Assembly: GCA_009746045.1 (NCBI GenBank)
Contig: RPFO01000913.1
Coordinates: forward strand, 119,001-147,991
Length of the DNA: 28,991 nucleotides
Direction: 5' to 3'
Source: Mesostigma viride
Lineage: Eukaryota > Streptophyta > Mesostigmatophyceae > Mesostigmatales > Mesostigmataceae
The notes below the pieces were generated by a model, which was not told where the DNA came from, ran no database searches, and saw only the letters and a list, made by a program, of their open reading frames with translations. The position numbers and the translations under genes are program-made. Each line of letters begins with the position of its first letter. Within the stretch, counting starts at the first letter, position 1. This document shows positions 9,712 through 19,945 of this stretch, one piece after another.

Positions 9712-10843
9712 CTCTGTCTTGCACAGCAAAGCTTCCTATGGAAGAGGCTACAGGCCCAGAAAGCGGGTAACAAACAAGCTACCTAGTCAAAATATACCTG
9801 TACGCCGCCATATTCTACCCATGCAGGCCGACTAGCATGTCGTCGTATTGTGTTTCGCTTCACTGCGTGACAAACGGGCATTGCCGGTGCCCTCATGATA
9901 CATCGGTAAGCAAGGAGACTCTGAACAAGCGTAGAGCCTCCCCTTCCATGATTGCCAGGCTTAAAGCACCTCACGTAAAACCCGGTAATATCTCTAAGAG
10001 TCGACGTATATTTGACTGCCTAATGATGGCTACCTGCTGCCATGCTTTGCCCCCATGTCTCGGTGGCCCACGCCTTGAGCCAGTGCGTTCTGTCCTCGTT
10101 CGGTCGTTCCTTCTGCGGGCATGATTGTCACCGTGCGGTCAACTCAGACTGGGCTGTACCGCCTGTACGGTCAATTCCACTTGCAGGTCTGCAGACGAAG
10201 ACCGGTAAGCCGTGGGAGTAAATTACTTCTCTCGGTATTGGGTGATACTCCGACAAATCCAAGGCGCTCCTCCCGTGTCTACCGCCAGCAGGAAGTCGTC
10301 TCTGCCTGTTTACATGCCACGGCTTGACAACGCCGGCGCCTACCCGCGGTGAACGCCGCGTGGCACATGTATACGCAGCCCTGGGTTCAGTCAGCAGGCA
10401 GAAGATACCGTTGTTGTTTGTAGCCGTACAAAATAACCTTCGAATTTTAACAACCAGCGGCTGACGCAGTTCCGCACTCAGGCTAATCTGACGGCACAGT
10501 ACGAGCAAGGTGATATCGTAGATGCCATGTGTCAATCGGGTGACAGCCGCAGCCAAGCACCGCACGCTCCGTCGGGCAAAAGAAAAACCTACGAAAACCT
10601 TGACGAAAACGCGGATAAACTCGCCTCCCGACGGCCATGACGTCTTAACGCACGTGCAATGCAGCCAGAAAGAGGCGGTCGACACTTGTGAAAGCAATTG
10701 CGTACTTCTTGGCTGCATTTCTTTTGAAGTGGCTGATGTCACCAGATTTGAATACGTTATTATCCTGAGCGGCGTTCGTCCTCAGAGTAGCCCAATTCTG
10801 TGGACAAGCGCGTGAACAATTAGGCAGCACACATTCTCTCGGT
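9712..10843. promoter_or_regulatory. Divergent intergenic region between SLY1 and UPF0114 gene
   Basis: The two genes start 1.13 kb apart and point away from each other, so both promoters should lie here. I see no clear TATA box, no repeats shared with the rest of the window, and no open frame with a recognisable protein. The longest open frame (10128-10742, minus) has no family marks and is treated as chance. Confidence 0.4.
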
Positions 10844-13800
10844 ATGGCGGCCGTATTATGCTCAACCCATGCATTAGTCTCTCCAATTGTAACCGCAGCA
10901 ACACAGAGGCCTTGCCGTCCCTTTTTCCCTTCCAGTTTGCGCATTCGGGAGCAAAGCAACCCGGCACCTGCGTTGCGTTCGGGTTTCGTAAGGGGGCTTG
11001 GCCCCGTGCTGGGCCAATTTAGGCTTGCTTCTGCTCTCCGTGCCCCAGAGACGGGAGGCGATGATGGGAATGGCCATGGTTCCGGTCACGGTGGCGAGGG
11101 GGGTGGAAGTGATGGCGGGGACCGGAAGAAGCGCCGCACGGGGGAGGGGGACGATGGCCCGAACTCCGTGGGAAACGCGGCCGGACTTTTTGTCGCGGCG
11201 CTGGCGACCGCCGGCATGTTTAACATCAATCCCGAACAGGCGCACGCAGCACACCACGGAGGTCCCCCTCCAGACCTTCCGGACGACGAGGCTCCGAAAA
11301 TACGACACCACTGGCTGGAAGAGATGTTTGAATCTGGTTTATTTTCGGTACGTGGCGCGGCGTCCTTGCCTGTTTTTTTCTAAGCCTTCAAGGCGAAGCC
11401 CACATGCGCTCTATTTCAACACGTCGTATCCATGCGGTAAGTTAAAGCTGTCGAAATCTCGACGAACTTAGAACGAATGCTACAGTGAAGAGACTCAGCG
11501 AAGGGAATTAATAATTCCCGTCACGACAGCGACTCAGCGAGTAATTTGCGGCAACCTAAACTGGGACCCAGATACGTCACCTGCACACTTTGCCTGACCA
11601 AATCGCATTCTCAACCCCGCGTTTTTTTCCAGCACCGCATGGGTACCTCAGTCCCCGGCCAATGGCAATTTCACCGCTCACATGTACAATTCTTTGAACC
11701 TACGAAGGTTCGTTAATTAACTTCATACTACTGGCACCTGCTCTGTTGGCTATATTAAAATGTACTATCTCTGCCCTACTGGCTCTGTCTGTTCCTTGTG
11801 GTTGCTGTCGTCACAATGCTGCCATTATAGCGTCACTGAAGACGTGTCACATGATGTAAACATAATAATTATAAAGTGTAAGTACAAATCAAGGAAGATA
11901 GCCTGACCCTGTCTCCCTATCTGGTCTGAAGCTTTATGCTCACGTGACGCAGACTACATGCAAATTTACTTTCTGGTCTCTGCTGTTTACCGTCTTTCGA
12001 AAGATGCCATCCGTCCTCCCCTGCCACTGCACTTTCATGGCTTGCATGTGGCTGCCAGCCTATATGCCTTGCTGGCTTTGGCTGCCGCCATCAAGCTTTC
12101 ACTGATGGCATTTGGTTGCTGTGTCATGCCTTGGCTGGCGTTGGCTGCCGCCATCGTGCGACTCTACTGGCGTCTGCCCCTTGTGCTGACAGACGCGCTT
12201 CTTCGTGTTCGCGGCCGTGCTGGGCTCCATCATCATGGCGGCGCTCATGTTCATAAAAGGAAGCAACGAGGTCGCCCACTCCTTCCTCACCATGTTCAGC
12301 AAGAGCCACCACAGCGCACACAGTGTCGTCTTCCAGTGCATCGAGGCGCTGGAGAACTACATGTGAGTGGGCAGGGGGGGCGGTCACGCTATCATGGTCA
12401 CTCTACGCACTCTGCTGACTATATGCACAGTATCTATCGCGCTCCCTCACTCACTCACTCACTCACTCACTCACTCACTCACTCACTCACTCACTCACTC
12501 ACTCACTCACTCACTCACTCACTCACTCACTCACTCACTCACTCACTCACTCACTCACTCACTCACTCACTCACTCACTCACTCACTCACTCACTCACTC
12601 ACTCACTCACTCACTCACTCACTCACTCACTCACATTGTTCTGTCAAAGCCACCAGAGCGTGGCGCGTGCCCACAAGGCATGGGCATGAATTATATCAAT
12701 GAGACGACCAACGCAGGCCAAGTCGGGAGATTTATATATGGCTTTTCTACTATACATATGACCTTTCCCCTGTTGTAGTATACATATGGCCTTTTTTCTA
12801 CAGTAACTGTATTATAGTTTACATATGACCTTTCTTCTATTGTAGTATACGTGTGGCCTTTCCTCTATTTTAGTATACATATTGCCTTTCCAGTGCACCG
12901 CGCACCATCCTGTTTGTTTCCGTGGTGTATGCTGATGCTCATGCGACACAGTCTACATGTAAATGAATGTTGGTAGTCTCACTCAATCTCTGTTCACATT
13001 GGTGGCCCCACTGCCCTCGCACACACCTTTTTGCCTGAGTGAACAAGTAGGTAGTTGAGTGGCATGCGCAGAGGCATGCCACGGAGTGCTACGCTAATAC
13101 GGCTGCATGAGACATGCCGATATCTCATCATAAAACTGCTATGAATTGATAATGAAGGTAAGCAAGTACTTGCGTGCCATGCACAGAGGCATGCCACAAA
13201 TCATTATTAATTAGTTCACACGTAGACTGCATCGCGTGAGCATAAGTCCTCAAGGAGATGGAGATGGAGTGGTACCTATCTAGCTTCTAGAGGGCTCATG
13301 TTTTCAATCACCGTGTTGACCACAGAGGATTACACTGATGAGACATCCATTATTATTATACCAAGGAGACAACCAGCGCAGGCCAGAAATCGGTAGAATT
13401 ATTATCATACGTTCATAACTAGATGCCCCAATACCCAGGACGGGAACCACCGTGCTCCTGCTTTGCATGGGCGTGTGCGAGCGGATGCCCATGTTCTTCT
13501 TGTTAACACTACGATGCCCATGTTTTCCCGTTGTAGTAATCATGCATCACAAGCATTCATCGATGCGTATGGAACATGGCACCTGGCACTCAATCAGCTG
13601 GCGTTTTCTTGCCCGACTGTGATTCTTGCTCGCCTTGCGTGTCCAGGACGGGCACCATCCTGCTGGTCTTTGGTATGGGCATGTACGAGCTGTTCATCTC
13701 CCGCATCGACATCAAGAAGCAGGCGGACATGTTCTTCCTCGACATCCGCCCGCGCTTTCTCAAAGTGAACGGCCTCAACGACCTCAAGATGAAGCTGGGG

Positions 13801-16601
13801 TCCATCATCAACATGTGAGCTATGGTGTCGTCAACCAGATCTAGTTCTTAGGGCCAGTACCTCAAGATGAAGCTGGGGTCCATCATCAACATGTGCGTGG
13901 GGATATAGTCGTTTGGGTCAGTGATCTTGTGGTGCCGGTGCCACATGACGCTAGCCGCTTGGGTAATTACCATGTGGCATTTGTGTGATAGTGCCAACCC
14001 TATTTTGAAGGTTGACACTATCACGCTCATGTGTCGTCCAGTTGTGATGTCTGTGCCATGTCATGCTAGCGTTCCGGGTCCGTTATCAACATGTGTATCT
14101 GGTGCTGATCGTACCAGTGAGCTACCCTGCAATGCTGCCAGGTGCGCGCCACTGTCCTCATGGTACACGTCCAGTCAAGTTCCATGCAGCCTCCCCCCCC
14201 ACACCATCACCATGAGAAGAAAACGCCTGCATGCCAGATGTGCCCAATCTGTGTTTATACAAAGCAGTTCCTTGCGTTCTCATACGGCTCAAGATAAGGC
14301 ATGGTTGTAGTGTTCCATGATGCTCCATAGCTCCCCAAAGACCACGTATAATTCATCAATAGCGTTGCATGACATACTATACGTGTACAGTCATTCACGC
14401 CTTAAGTTGGATTCGAGGTTTACTCGGGTCAACCCAACTTAACCTGCGTGAACGCAACTTATGGTGTGAATGGCCCTACTAAATTGTACTCATTCGAACT
14501 AAAGGCTACTATGGACTACTTTGAACTTAATGCCTGCTTTGGACTGAATGCCGAAATCCTTTTCGACCCAACTTAAGGCGTGAACACAACTTAAGCCAAA
14601 CCAACTTAACCCGTGTTTTTTTACAACGCGATACATCGCGTTGTAGGGTTAGAACGCGATGTATCGCGTTGTAATCTGACACGTGGCAAACCTATTAAAC
14701 ATGCGATTTTTGGTCTGAAACTTTCAAGATAGGTCAGAAACATCTCATAGAATTCAAGAAAAAATCCTGGTATTTTTGGTATTTTTTTTGTGACAGCTGC
14801 AAACAAATATGTACCACTGAAATCAGGCATTTTCGCGGGACGAAGGTGAAGACGACGGCGATGGCGGCAGGTAGATCTCGCCAGTTTTCGCGCGAATTTC
14901 AGTGGCTGTTGGGTAGCACGACCATGATGATGCGTTCAAAGGTTGATAATTAGGTTTCTACGAGTTTGTTGAGGTACTGGGGCAAAGGAAACGTAGTTTT
15001 TTCCAGTTTCTCACCCAACTTTCATGCGGAAACCCTGGAAACCGGCATACATATTATTACGTCAAGACTCGGGTCTGCTGCGGCACCATGCTTGGTATTT
15101 CCACGGTGTTTCGACTTCTTAACACATGTTTATTCATTCCGAACGCCCGGACTCTCGGCTAAACCGAGATTTGTGCAGACTTTTATTGGGTAGCTCCGGG
15201 CATGATGGTGCCTGCAAATAGCGCAAGGCGTGACCGTGGCTATTGCTACGGTATGCTGTATTTTCCTGGAAATGGCCTCTGCCACCGGCTCAATAGTGCT
15301 TGCAGGCGTAAGTATATCGTGTTTCTGCCTAGTTTCTGCCAGTTTTCCACTTATTTTTACCGACGTCTGCCCAGCCTCTCTAAGACCGCCATCCCTATCG
15401 ACGTTGCTTGCATGTCAGCCATAGCAGGTTGCAGTTGTGCAGTATATAGGTGCTGTATACGTCGTCAAGCCGTGAATATATCGTGAGGATTGGATGTTGA
15501 TGGTTTATACTGCATTGATTGTGCAAGAAGATCAGCTAGGTGCCCACAATCATGGTGTATAATCATGTGTTGTTAGCATCTTGCCACCATTTGCTAGCAT
15601 GCATTCCAGCGTCATCTTTGCCTGCATGTAAGCTCATGGATCACTCAACCTATCCAAGCCTTGCATTACACGTGCCTCTTTCTTTCAGTATTGCACGCGT
15701 TATGGAATGAAAACCTAGCACCTCCGTTCCCACGAGGCATGTGCTCAACACGTTGTGAGAGTGGATGATGCTTTGGCTATGGCTGCCTGATTCAGTCATA
15801 TTAGGTCATCCAGTCATGATGTTTGATGCATGTATGATGCTGTATAACTTATACAACACCTATTTTCAACGTTTTGACCCTCCAAGCTCACTATGGCCCC
15901 GTTTATGGGGCTCGTGTCGTTGCGTAATGTTGTGAAGGGCTCTCATTTTTCCCACTGCGTTGTACTGCGTTGTACTTGTGATGCTAATGAAAAATAGCTC
16001 CAGTGGCCCAATGGGCCTGAGTTTTGTTTCACAGAGCCTGCATATGTTGCCCATAGCTCGTGCAAGAAGCCAGATTTTTTTCATGAACCATTTGTGAATA
16101 AGCACATGACTTGTGACCTAGGGTCAAGAAATCGCGGTCATGGTCAGACCCCCCTGTATTCAAACCAGTGTATCTCTCTAATGAATAAGCATTTTGTAGG
16201 TCTGAGTAGCTCAAAAAATCCTTTGATTTATGGGCTTTCAGGAAAGTATATACATGACCATGAAAAAAATTTTTCCTTAGGTGCTATACGCGTTCTAAAA
16301 AAAGCTTACAACGCGATATATCGCGTTCTAATTAAAAAAACACGGGTTAAGGCGTGAATGACTGTTAACTGAAGATTCGCGACTGCCTGCACTGCCTGCA
16401 ACGTCCATGTATGAATTCCTGGCTCGCCCCCCCCCCCCTCCCACTACCAGGCTGATGGTGATGCAGATCCTCCAGTCCATGATTAAGGTCGTCGATGAAG
16501 CGGGACCAGTGGGGGTGACCACCTCGGACATGCTGAACATGAGTGGCACCACGCTCTTGGTCGCGCTCTCCCTCGCCATCATGAACCAATTCTGTCACTA
16601 G
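10844..16601 (+). CDS. Plastid UPF0114 (YqhA-type) membrane protein, 4 exons
   Basis: The model is join(10844..11347, 12193..12362, 13647..13814, 16451..16601), 993 nt and 330 residues, with GT..AG introns and consistent phases. Exon 1 begins MAAVLCSTHALVSPIVTAAT, a Ser/Ala/Arg-rich start typical of a transit peptide. It has a Gly/His/Asp-rich low-complexity stretch and a hydrophobic segment around residues 133-148. Exon 2 gives RFFVFAAVLGSIIMAALMFI (membrane segment) and HSVVFQCIEALENYM. Exon 3 gives TGTILLVFGMGMYELFISRI and VNGLNDLKMKLGSIINM. Exon 4 gives LMVMQILQSMIKVVDEAG and a final hydrophobic helix. The spacing matches UPF0114, whose function is not settled; plant members are predicted plastid proteins. 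All three introns are enlarged by repeats, and exon 3 has degenerate duplicates on both sides. Confidence 0.88.
12446..12634. repeat. (TCAC)n microsatellite, about 190 bp
   Basis: This is an essentially pure tetranucleotide array of about 47 units in intron 2 of the UPF0114 gene, starting about 80 bp after the donor at 12363. Its open frames in all phases (Ser-Leu-Thr-His repeats) are artefacts of the repeat. Confidence 0.95.
12736..12893. repeat. AT-rich minisatellite in UPF0114 intron 2
   Basis: Five or so degenerate tandem units of about 30 bp are built on TATACATATGGCCTTTCCTC then TATTGTAG. The unit is preceded by a further GGCTTTTCTACTATACATATG at its left edge. Confidence 0.7.
13059..13197. 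repeat. Pair of direct-repeat hairpins in UPF0114 intron 2
   Basis: Two near-identical 24-bp segments (13059-13082 and 13174-13197) each form a short hairpin. The first is GTGGCATGC, a 6-nt loop, then GCATGCCAC. The second has small changes in the left stem. Their role is unknown. Confidence 0.55.
13434..13482 (+). pseudogene. Degenerate duplicate of the 5' part of UPF0114 exon 3
   Basis: The segment starts with an acceptor-like CCCAG and GACGGG, exactly as real exon 3 does at 13642-13652. It stays alignable for about 48 bp (roughly 37 identities) to CATGGGCGTGTGCGAGC, the counterpart of CATGGGCATGTACGAGC. The conceptual translation keeps the GT-x-LL...MG pattern but then diverges, and a fragment like ATGTTCTTC follows at 13491. 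It is probably a decayed exon copy, not used. Confidence 0.6.
13859..13895 (+). repeat. Perfect 37-bp copy of the exon 3 / donor junction
   Basis: Bases 13859-13895 are identical to 13781-13817, the end of exon 3 plus the first bases of its donor. The copy lies 78 bp downstream inside intron 3 and ends ATGTGCGTGG, so it offers a second donor-like site. Using it would retain 78 bp containing an in-frame TAG at 13842-13844. A weaker third echo (TATCAACATGTGTATC) lies near 14085. Confidence 0.75.
14387..16365. mobile_element. Terminal-inverted-repeat element in UPF0114 intron 3, no transposase seen
   Basis: The ends are a 19-bp inverted repeat: ACAGTCATTCACGCCTTAA at 14387-14405 and its reverse complement at 16347-16365. 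Subterminal blocks are also inverted: AACCCGTGTTTTTTTACAAC (14608-14627) against the block at 16308-16346 containing AAAAAAACACGGGTTAA. Palindromes of the form ACGCGATRYATCGCGT occur at 14622-14645, 14651-14672 and 16308-16329. The 1.6-kb interior shows only short open frames without transposase motifs, so it is probably a non-autonomous DNA transposon. No target duplication is clear at the tips. Confidence 0.6.
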
Positions 16602-17548
16602 GACTCAGGGGTCTATACACTTCGGCTTATAAGGAGTAGTAGTGCCACTGTGCCACGGTCATGTTTGCGTGCAGACAGTGGCCATGCCCCCTTGATAAGG
16701 CTAGCTCACGTGCATAGCGCAAGCACCAATTAATTAGTTAGTCGTGCAGTCCCGTTTGGGAGTATGAGTAGGATAGAGTAGTGCATGCTTTCAGGTCACC
16801 ATCTTGAGGTGGTGCTCCACAGCTGCCCAACGGGACCGCGTGTATATTTATAGTTGTCTCACTTCATATTTAATCACATGAGTAGTAGGAGAATGGGCAA
16901 ACAAATTTTCGCCAACCCCTCATCTGCCATGCTTTGAATGCTTTTCTCCCCGAAGCCAATGCATTATGGGTGGAGGTGCTGTCGAATGCCGGGTATGAAT
17001 GCGCTGGTAGTTGGATCGTCATAGACTCAGCCCAAGTACGCCTACGCCTTGCCGCCCTTAGCCGTTCCAAGACAGCAGCAGAGAAGCGTATACCTATCAG
17101 CAGAGAAGCTTGTGCACATCACTCCCCGGACAGGAGAACTTTTGCGGATGACTGTAGGTGTAAGTTGGCGATGCCATGGTAACCGGAGACGTCCGTCCTA
17201 TAGTCAGCGAAAGTTGGTGCGAGAGGTCCCCAGTTCGATTCCGGTCGGATTCATTTGCAGATCGCGTTTTTCCGCGTTTTCCGCGGCCCGGCCCTGAACG
17301 CAAATGGTTTTCACCTTTGCGGAGTGCCTGATCAGAGTATACCTATGCCCATAGCCACCTATATGACGAGCCACGAGCCACGAGGTAGCCATGGCTGCTA
17401 CTAAACCCTAGGGCGACCCCACCGTCCATCCGGCCGTCCACCTGGCCGTACCGTGACAGGCGCCAGTATCGTGGGAACCTCTAGTATCATGGGATATCCG
17501 TTCAAGTCCTATTCGCGGGCCGCGGGTTCCTATCTAATGATGCATTGG
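16602..17548. other. Intergenic region between UPF0114 and RING genes
   Basis: No gene is supported. At about 16725-16770, AATTAATTAG and TCCCGTTTGGGAGT weakly echo the retroelement 3' end and tail. At about 17191-17250 there is a B-box-like AGTTCGATTCC preceded by AGTTGGTGCGAGAGG, a tRNA-like remnant whose stems do not pair. Around 17465-17490, TATCGTGGGA- and TATCATGGGA-like words resemble those upstream of genes in the palindromic block. Confidence 0.4.
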
Positions 17549-17585
17549 TGTTGGATTTGCATGCAATGAGTCTTATTTATTACAA
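17549..17585 (-). promoter_or_regulatory. 37-bp 3' element shared by the RING and CxxC genes
   Basis: Read in the sense of the RING gene, this contains TTGTAATAAATAAGACTC and the palindrome-bearing TTGCATGCAAATCCAACA. It matches 35 of 37 bases of 26905-26941 and 22297-22333, which lie downstream of the two CxxC gene copies. It includes TGTAA, the usual polyadenylation signal of green algae, so it is probably part of a shared 3' UTR or terminator. Confidence 0.75.
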
Positions 17586-17686
17586 TGTACAATAGGCAAA
17601 GTCCTAATCAACCATGTCCTCAACGAGGTGCCTCCAAGGGCACACTCACTACAGGGAGGAATAGCCCCTTCCCCTTTCTAGACCCC

Positions 17687-19240
17687 CTACTCATCCTCAA
17701 CCACAATCGCCTCCCGGTGCTGAACATCAGCAACCAAGTGTGCGTCCCTCTCAACAATGCGCCTCGCCCCGTCGCGGAAGCGATCCACCAACCGCCTCAT
17801 GGCCAGCGCGTCCCACCCGACGCCACCGCCGAGTGCCTCAAAGAAGGCCACAGCCAGTGCATTGCCCGCAGACCCGGAGCACTCCAACTGGGGGTGATCC
17901 CTGATGTACTGCAGGGCGGACAGGAAACCGTTGACTCCCGCGGGGTAATTCTCATTCCCCCCCACAGCGCGAACAGCGAAAGAAGCGCGAGCAGCAGGAG
18001 CAGCAGCAGGAGCAGCAGCAGGAGCAGCAGCACGAGCAGCAGGAGGAGCAGCAGCGGCGGCGGCGGCGGCGATGGCGGCCGGCAGACCACGGAAACCACA
18101 CTCTGACACGTTGTCCACCACGCGCAGGTGGCGATCCAAGTCCTCGCGGCTGGTGGCCTGGTAGGTGCAGCCCAGGATGGTCACGGTGCCGTTATCACCA
18201 GGGAGAGAAAGCTTGTTGGGGCAGGGCCTGACAAGCTTAGCGCAGGTGTTGTCGTGAATCGCCTCCTCGCCGAGCACGACCTCGCCGCCGCACCCGCGAG
18301 CGCACAGACGCACATTCACAAGGGTGAATGTGAGTCTGTCGACACCCACATTGCGCTTGTACTGGCTGCCAGTGCGCATCAGGAGCTCCTTGCATTCTGG
18401 GCAGCGCTTGCCAATCACACGGGCGTTGGGCCTGGTAGAATTATACTCCAGAGCGTGGGCCTCGAGCATATCAGCGCACTGGTTGCAGTGCTGAGGGACG
18501 CAGGTGTGGACGCCCTCCACGAGGTAGATGATGGGGTACTTCCCCTCCGTGCCGAAGGGCTCGGTGCAGATGTCGCAGCACGCCAGCCTCTTCTCGAACC
18601 ACGTGATCTTGTGGTTCGCCTCCTCGAGAGCCAAGCGCATCTTCTTGAGCTCTTCGCGAGTGGGATCAGGGGAGAAAGAACGACGCCTGCTGCGGTTCCT
18701 CTCGCGCTCCAACTCCTCCTGCGTCTCCCTCAGCTGGCGCTGCAATGCGGCTAAGTCCCCACCGCTGGGCCCAGCGCCTCCAGAACGAGAACGGGAGCTG
18801 GGACCACCACGCAGCAGGCCTGCATGCAAAGGAAAACACACAGACAACTGCAAAATGTATCAGATAGTGGCCATCACCTGCAACATCCAACAGATAGTGG
18901 CCATCACCTGCAAAATCCAGCAGGCAATCGAAAAGGGATGCATAAAACAGCAGACCACGTACTGGGAGCAGCCGCAGGGCGAGACTGAGCCACCAGGTCG
19001 TCGATCGCAGCGTGCGAATTGACTTCCGTGCCTGCGTCGTCCAGGTGGTCGTAGTCGTTGTGGTCAAAAAGGTCGTCAGAGGGGTTCCAGCCTGCAAAGA
19101 ATGAATAGAAAATGACCATGGCGTTCCTGTCAGCTGCTGAAAATGCCCAAAAAACAAACCAAGGAAACACAAAAACAGACATGCATGGGAAAATACGTAC
19201 GCTCAGGTTCCTGGGCCTCATGTTCTTGGGTCGTCGCCAT
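17687..19240 (-). CDS. Coiled-coil RING / TRAF-type zinc-finger protein, 3 exons
   Basis: The model is complement(join(17687..18819, 18963..19091, 19201..19240)), 1302 nt and 433 residues; donors are GTACGT and phases agree. An acidic N-terminus (NPSDDLFDHNDYDHLDDAGT) is followed by a Ser/Arg/Gly linker and coiled-coil helices at about 78-135 (LAALQRQLRETQEELERERN). A RING-like zinc module follows at about 137-199 (CDIC ... CVPQHCNQC ... CPEC). A TRAF-type finger lies at about 228-290 (CARGCGGEVV ... CAKLVRPCPN ... SREDLDRHL), then an Ala/Pro-rich stretch and a C-terminal domain I do not recognise. RING-TRAF architectures are typically E3 ubiquitin ligases; activity here is inferred. The RING spacing is atypical, with His directly before Cys. 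It shares its 3' element with the CxxC gene. Confidence 0.8.
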
Positions 19241-19720
19241 AGCTGGCTAGCTGCTGATAGTGGTATCCTGCTGCTGTTCTGAGTGGTTCGTGAGGGTTTG
19301 GCTGCATTTTTGGTCGTGTTTGGGCATTTGGCCTCGTGGGGAGGAGGGCGAACGGCATATTCCCGGCATATTCCGGGAATATTCCCACGAATATGCCGTG
19401 GGACGGTCGCTAGAAGGAAACGGTCGCGCCGCGTCGGCAGTTACGCGACAGTGCTACGGACTGTCATGGCAGTCTGACGGTTCTGACAGGTGTCAGACGG
19501 GACAGTGTGCCGACTGTCGTGGCAGATCTTCGTAACCGACGCGCGGCGGAACCGGCGCGGCGCGGACTGACGTGGCACGCTGTCAGATCTGACGTGGCAC
19601 GGTACTGACATGGCAGGCCGTCCGAACCGGCAGCTGACGGATACAGTCTTGTACGGACTGTCGTGTCAGACCGTCCAGGTTGCCACGTGGCAGTATGGCA
19701 CGACACTTGGACGGATTCTA
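19241..19720. promoter_or_regulatory. Palindrome-rich region upstream of the RING gene
   Basis: Dense short inverted repeats lie upstream of the start at 19240. They include CGGCATATTC (19351-19360) against GAATATGCCG (19390-19399) around CCGGAATATTC-like cores, CTGACAGGTGTCAG (19482-19495), CTGTCAGATCTGAC (19579-19592) and ACAGTC...GACTGT (19643-19661). Words of the type GACGTGGCA and one TGCCACGTGGCA (19680-19691) match motifs of the palindromic block. No TATA box is clear. Confidence 0.45.
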
Positions 19721-19945
19721 GTGGGAAATCCTACAATATACAAGCAGTTGCGTATTTGTAGTAATCTGTACTACTGTAGTATACCTGATGCATTTCTACT
19801 TCTATTATACTGTCTGTACTACGATTCCTAGTGCAATTGTACTATGAGACGCCATGAGATAGAGACAAAGTCATGGATTTCCATTAGAATCATAATAAGG
19901 CTTAATGCCCATAGGGGACTTTGTCTATTCCAAAGGGGCACTTAG

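Noticed and set aside
10128-10742. 204-codon minus-strand open frame between SLY1 and UPF0114
   Set aside because: No recognisable domain, Arg/Leu/Cys-rich composition of a chance frame, and no splice-supported extension.
12446-12634. Ser-Leu-Thr-His repeat protein frames over the TCAC array
   Set aside because: Any frame through a tetranucleotide repeat stays open; it lies in an intron downstream of a good donor.
16725-16790. Another retroelement 3' end (AATTAATTAG, TCCCGTTTGGGAGT)
   Set aside because: The similarity to the family end is short and no duplication or further element sequence is visible.
17191-17256. Possible tRNA gene or tRNA-derived SINE head (B-box-like AGTTCGATTCC)
   Set aside because: The T-arm does not pair (CCCAG against CCGGT), there is no acceptor stem, and the A-box is poor. 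At most it is a degenerate remnant.
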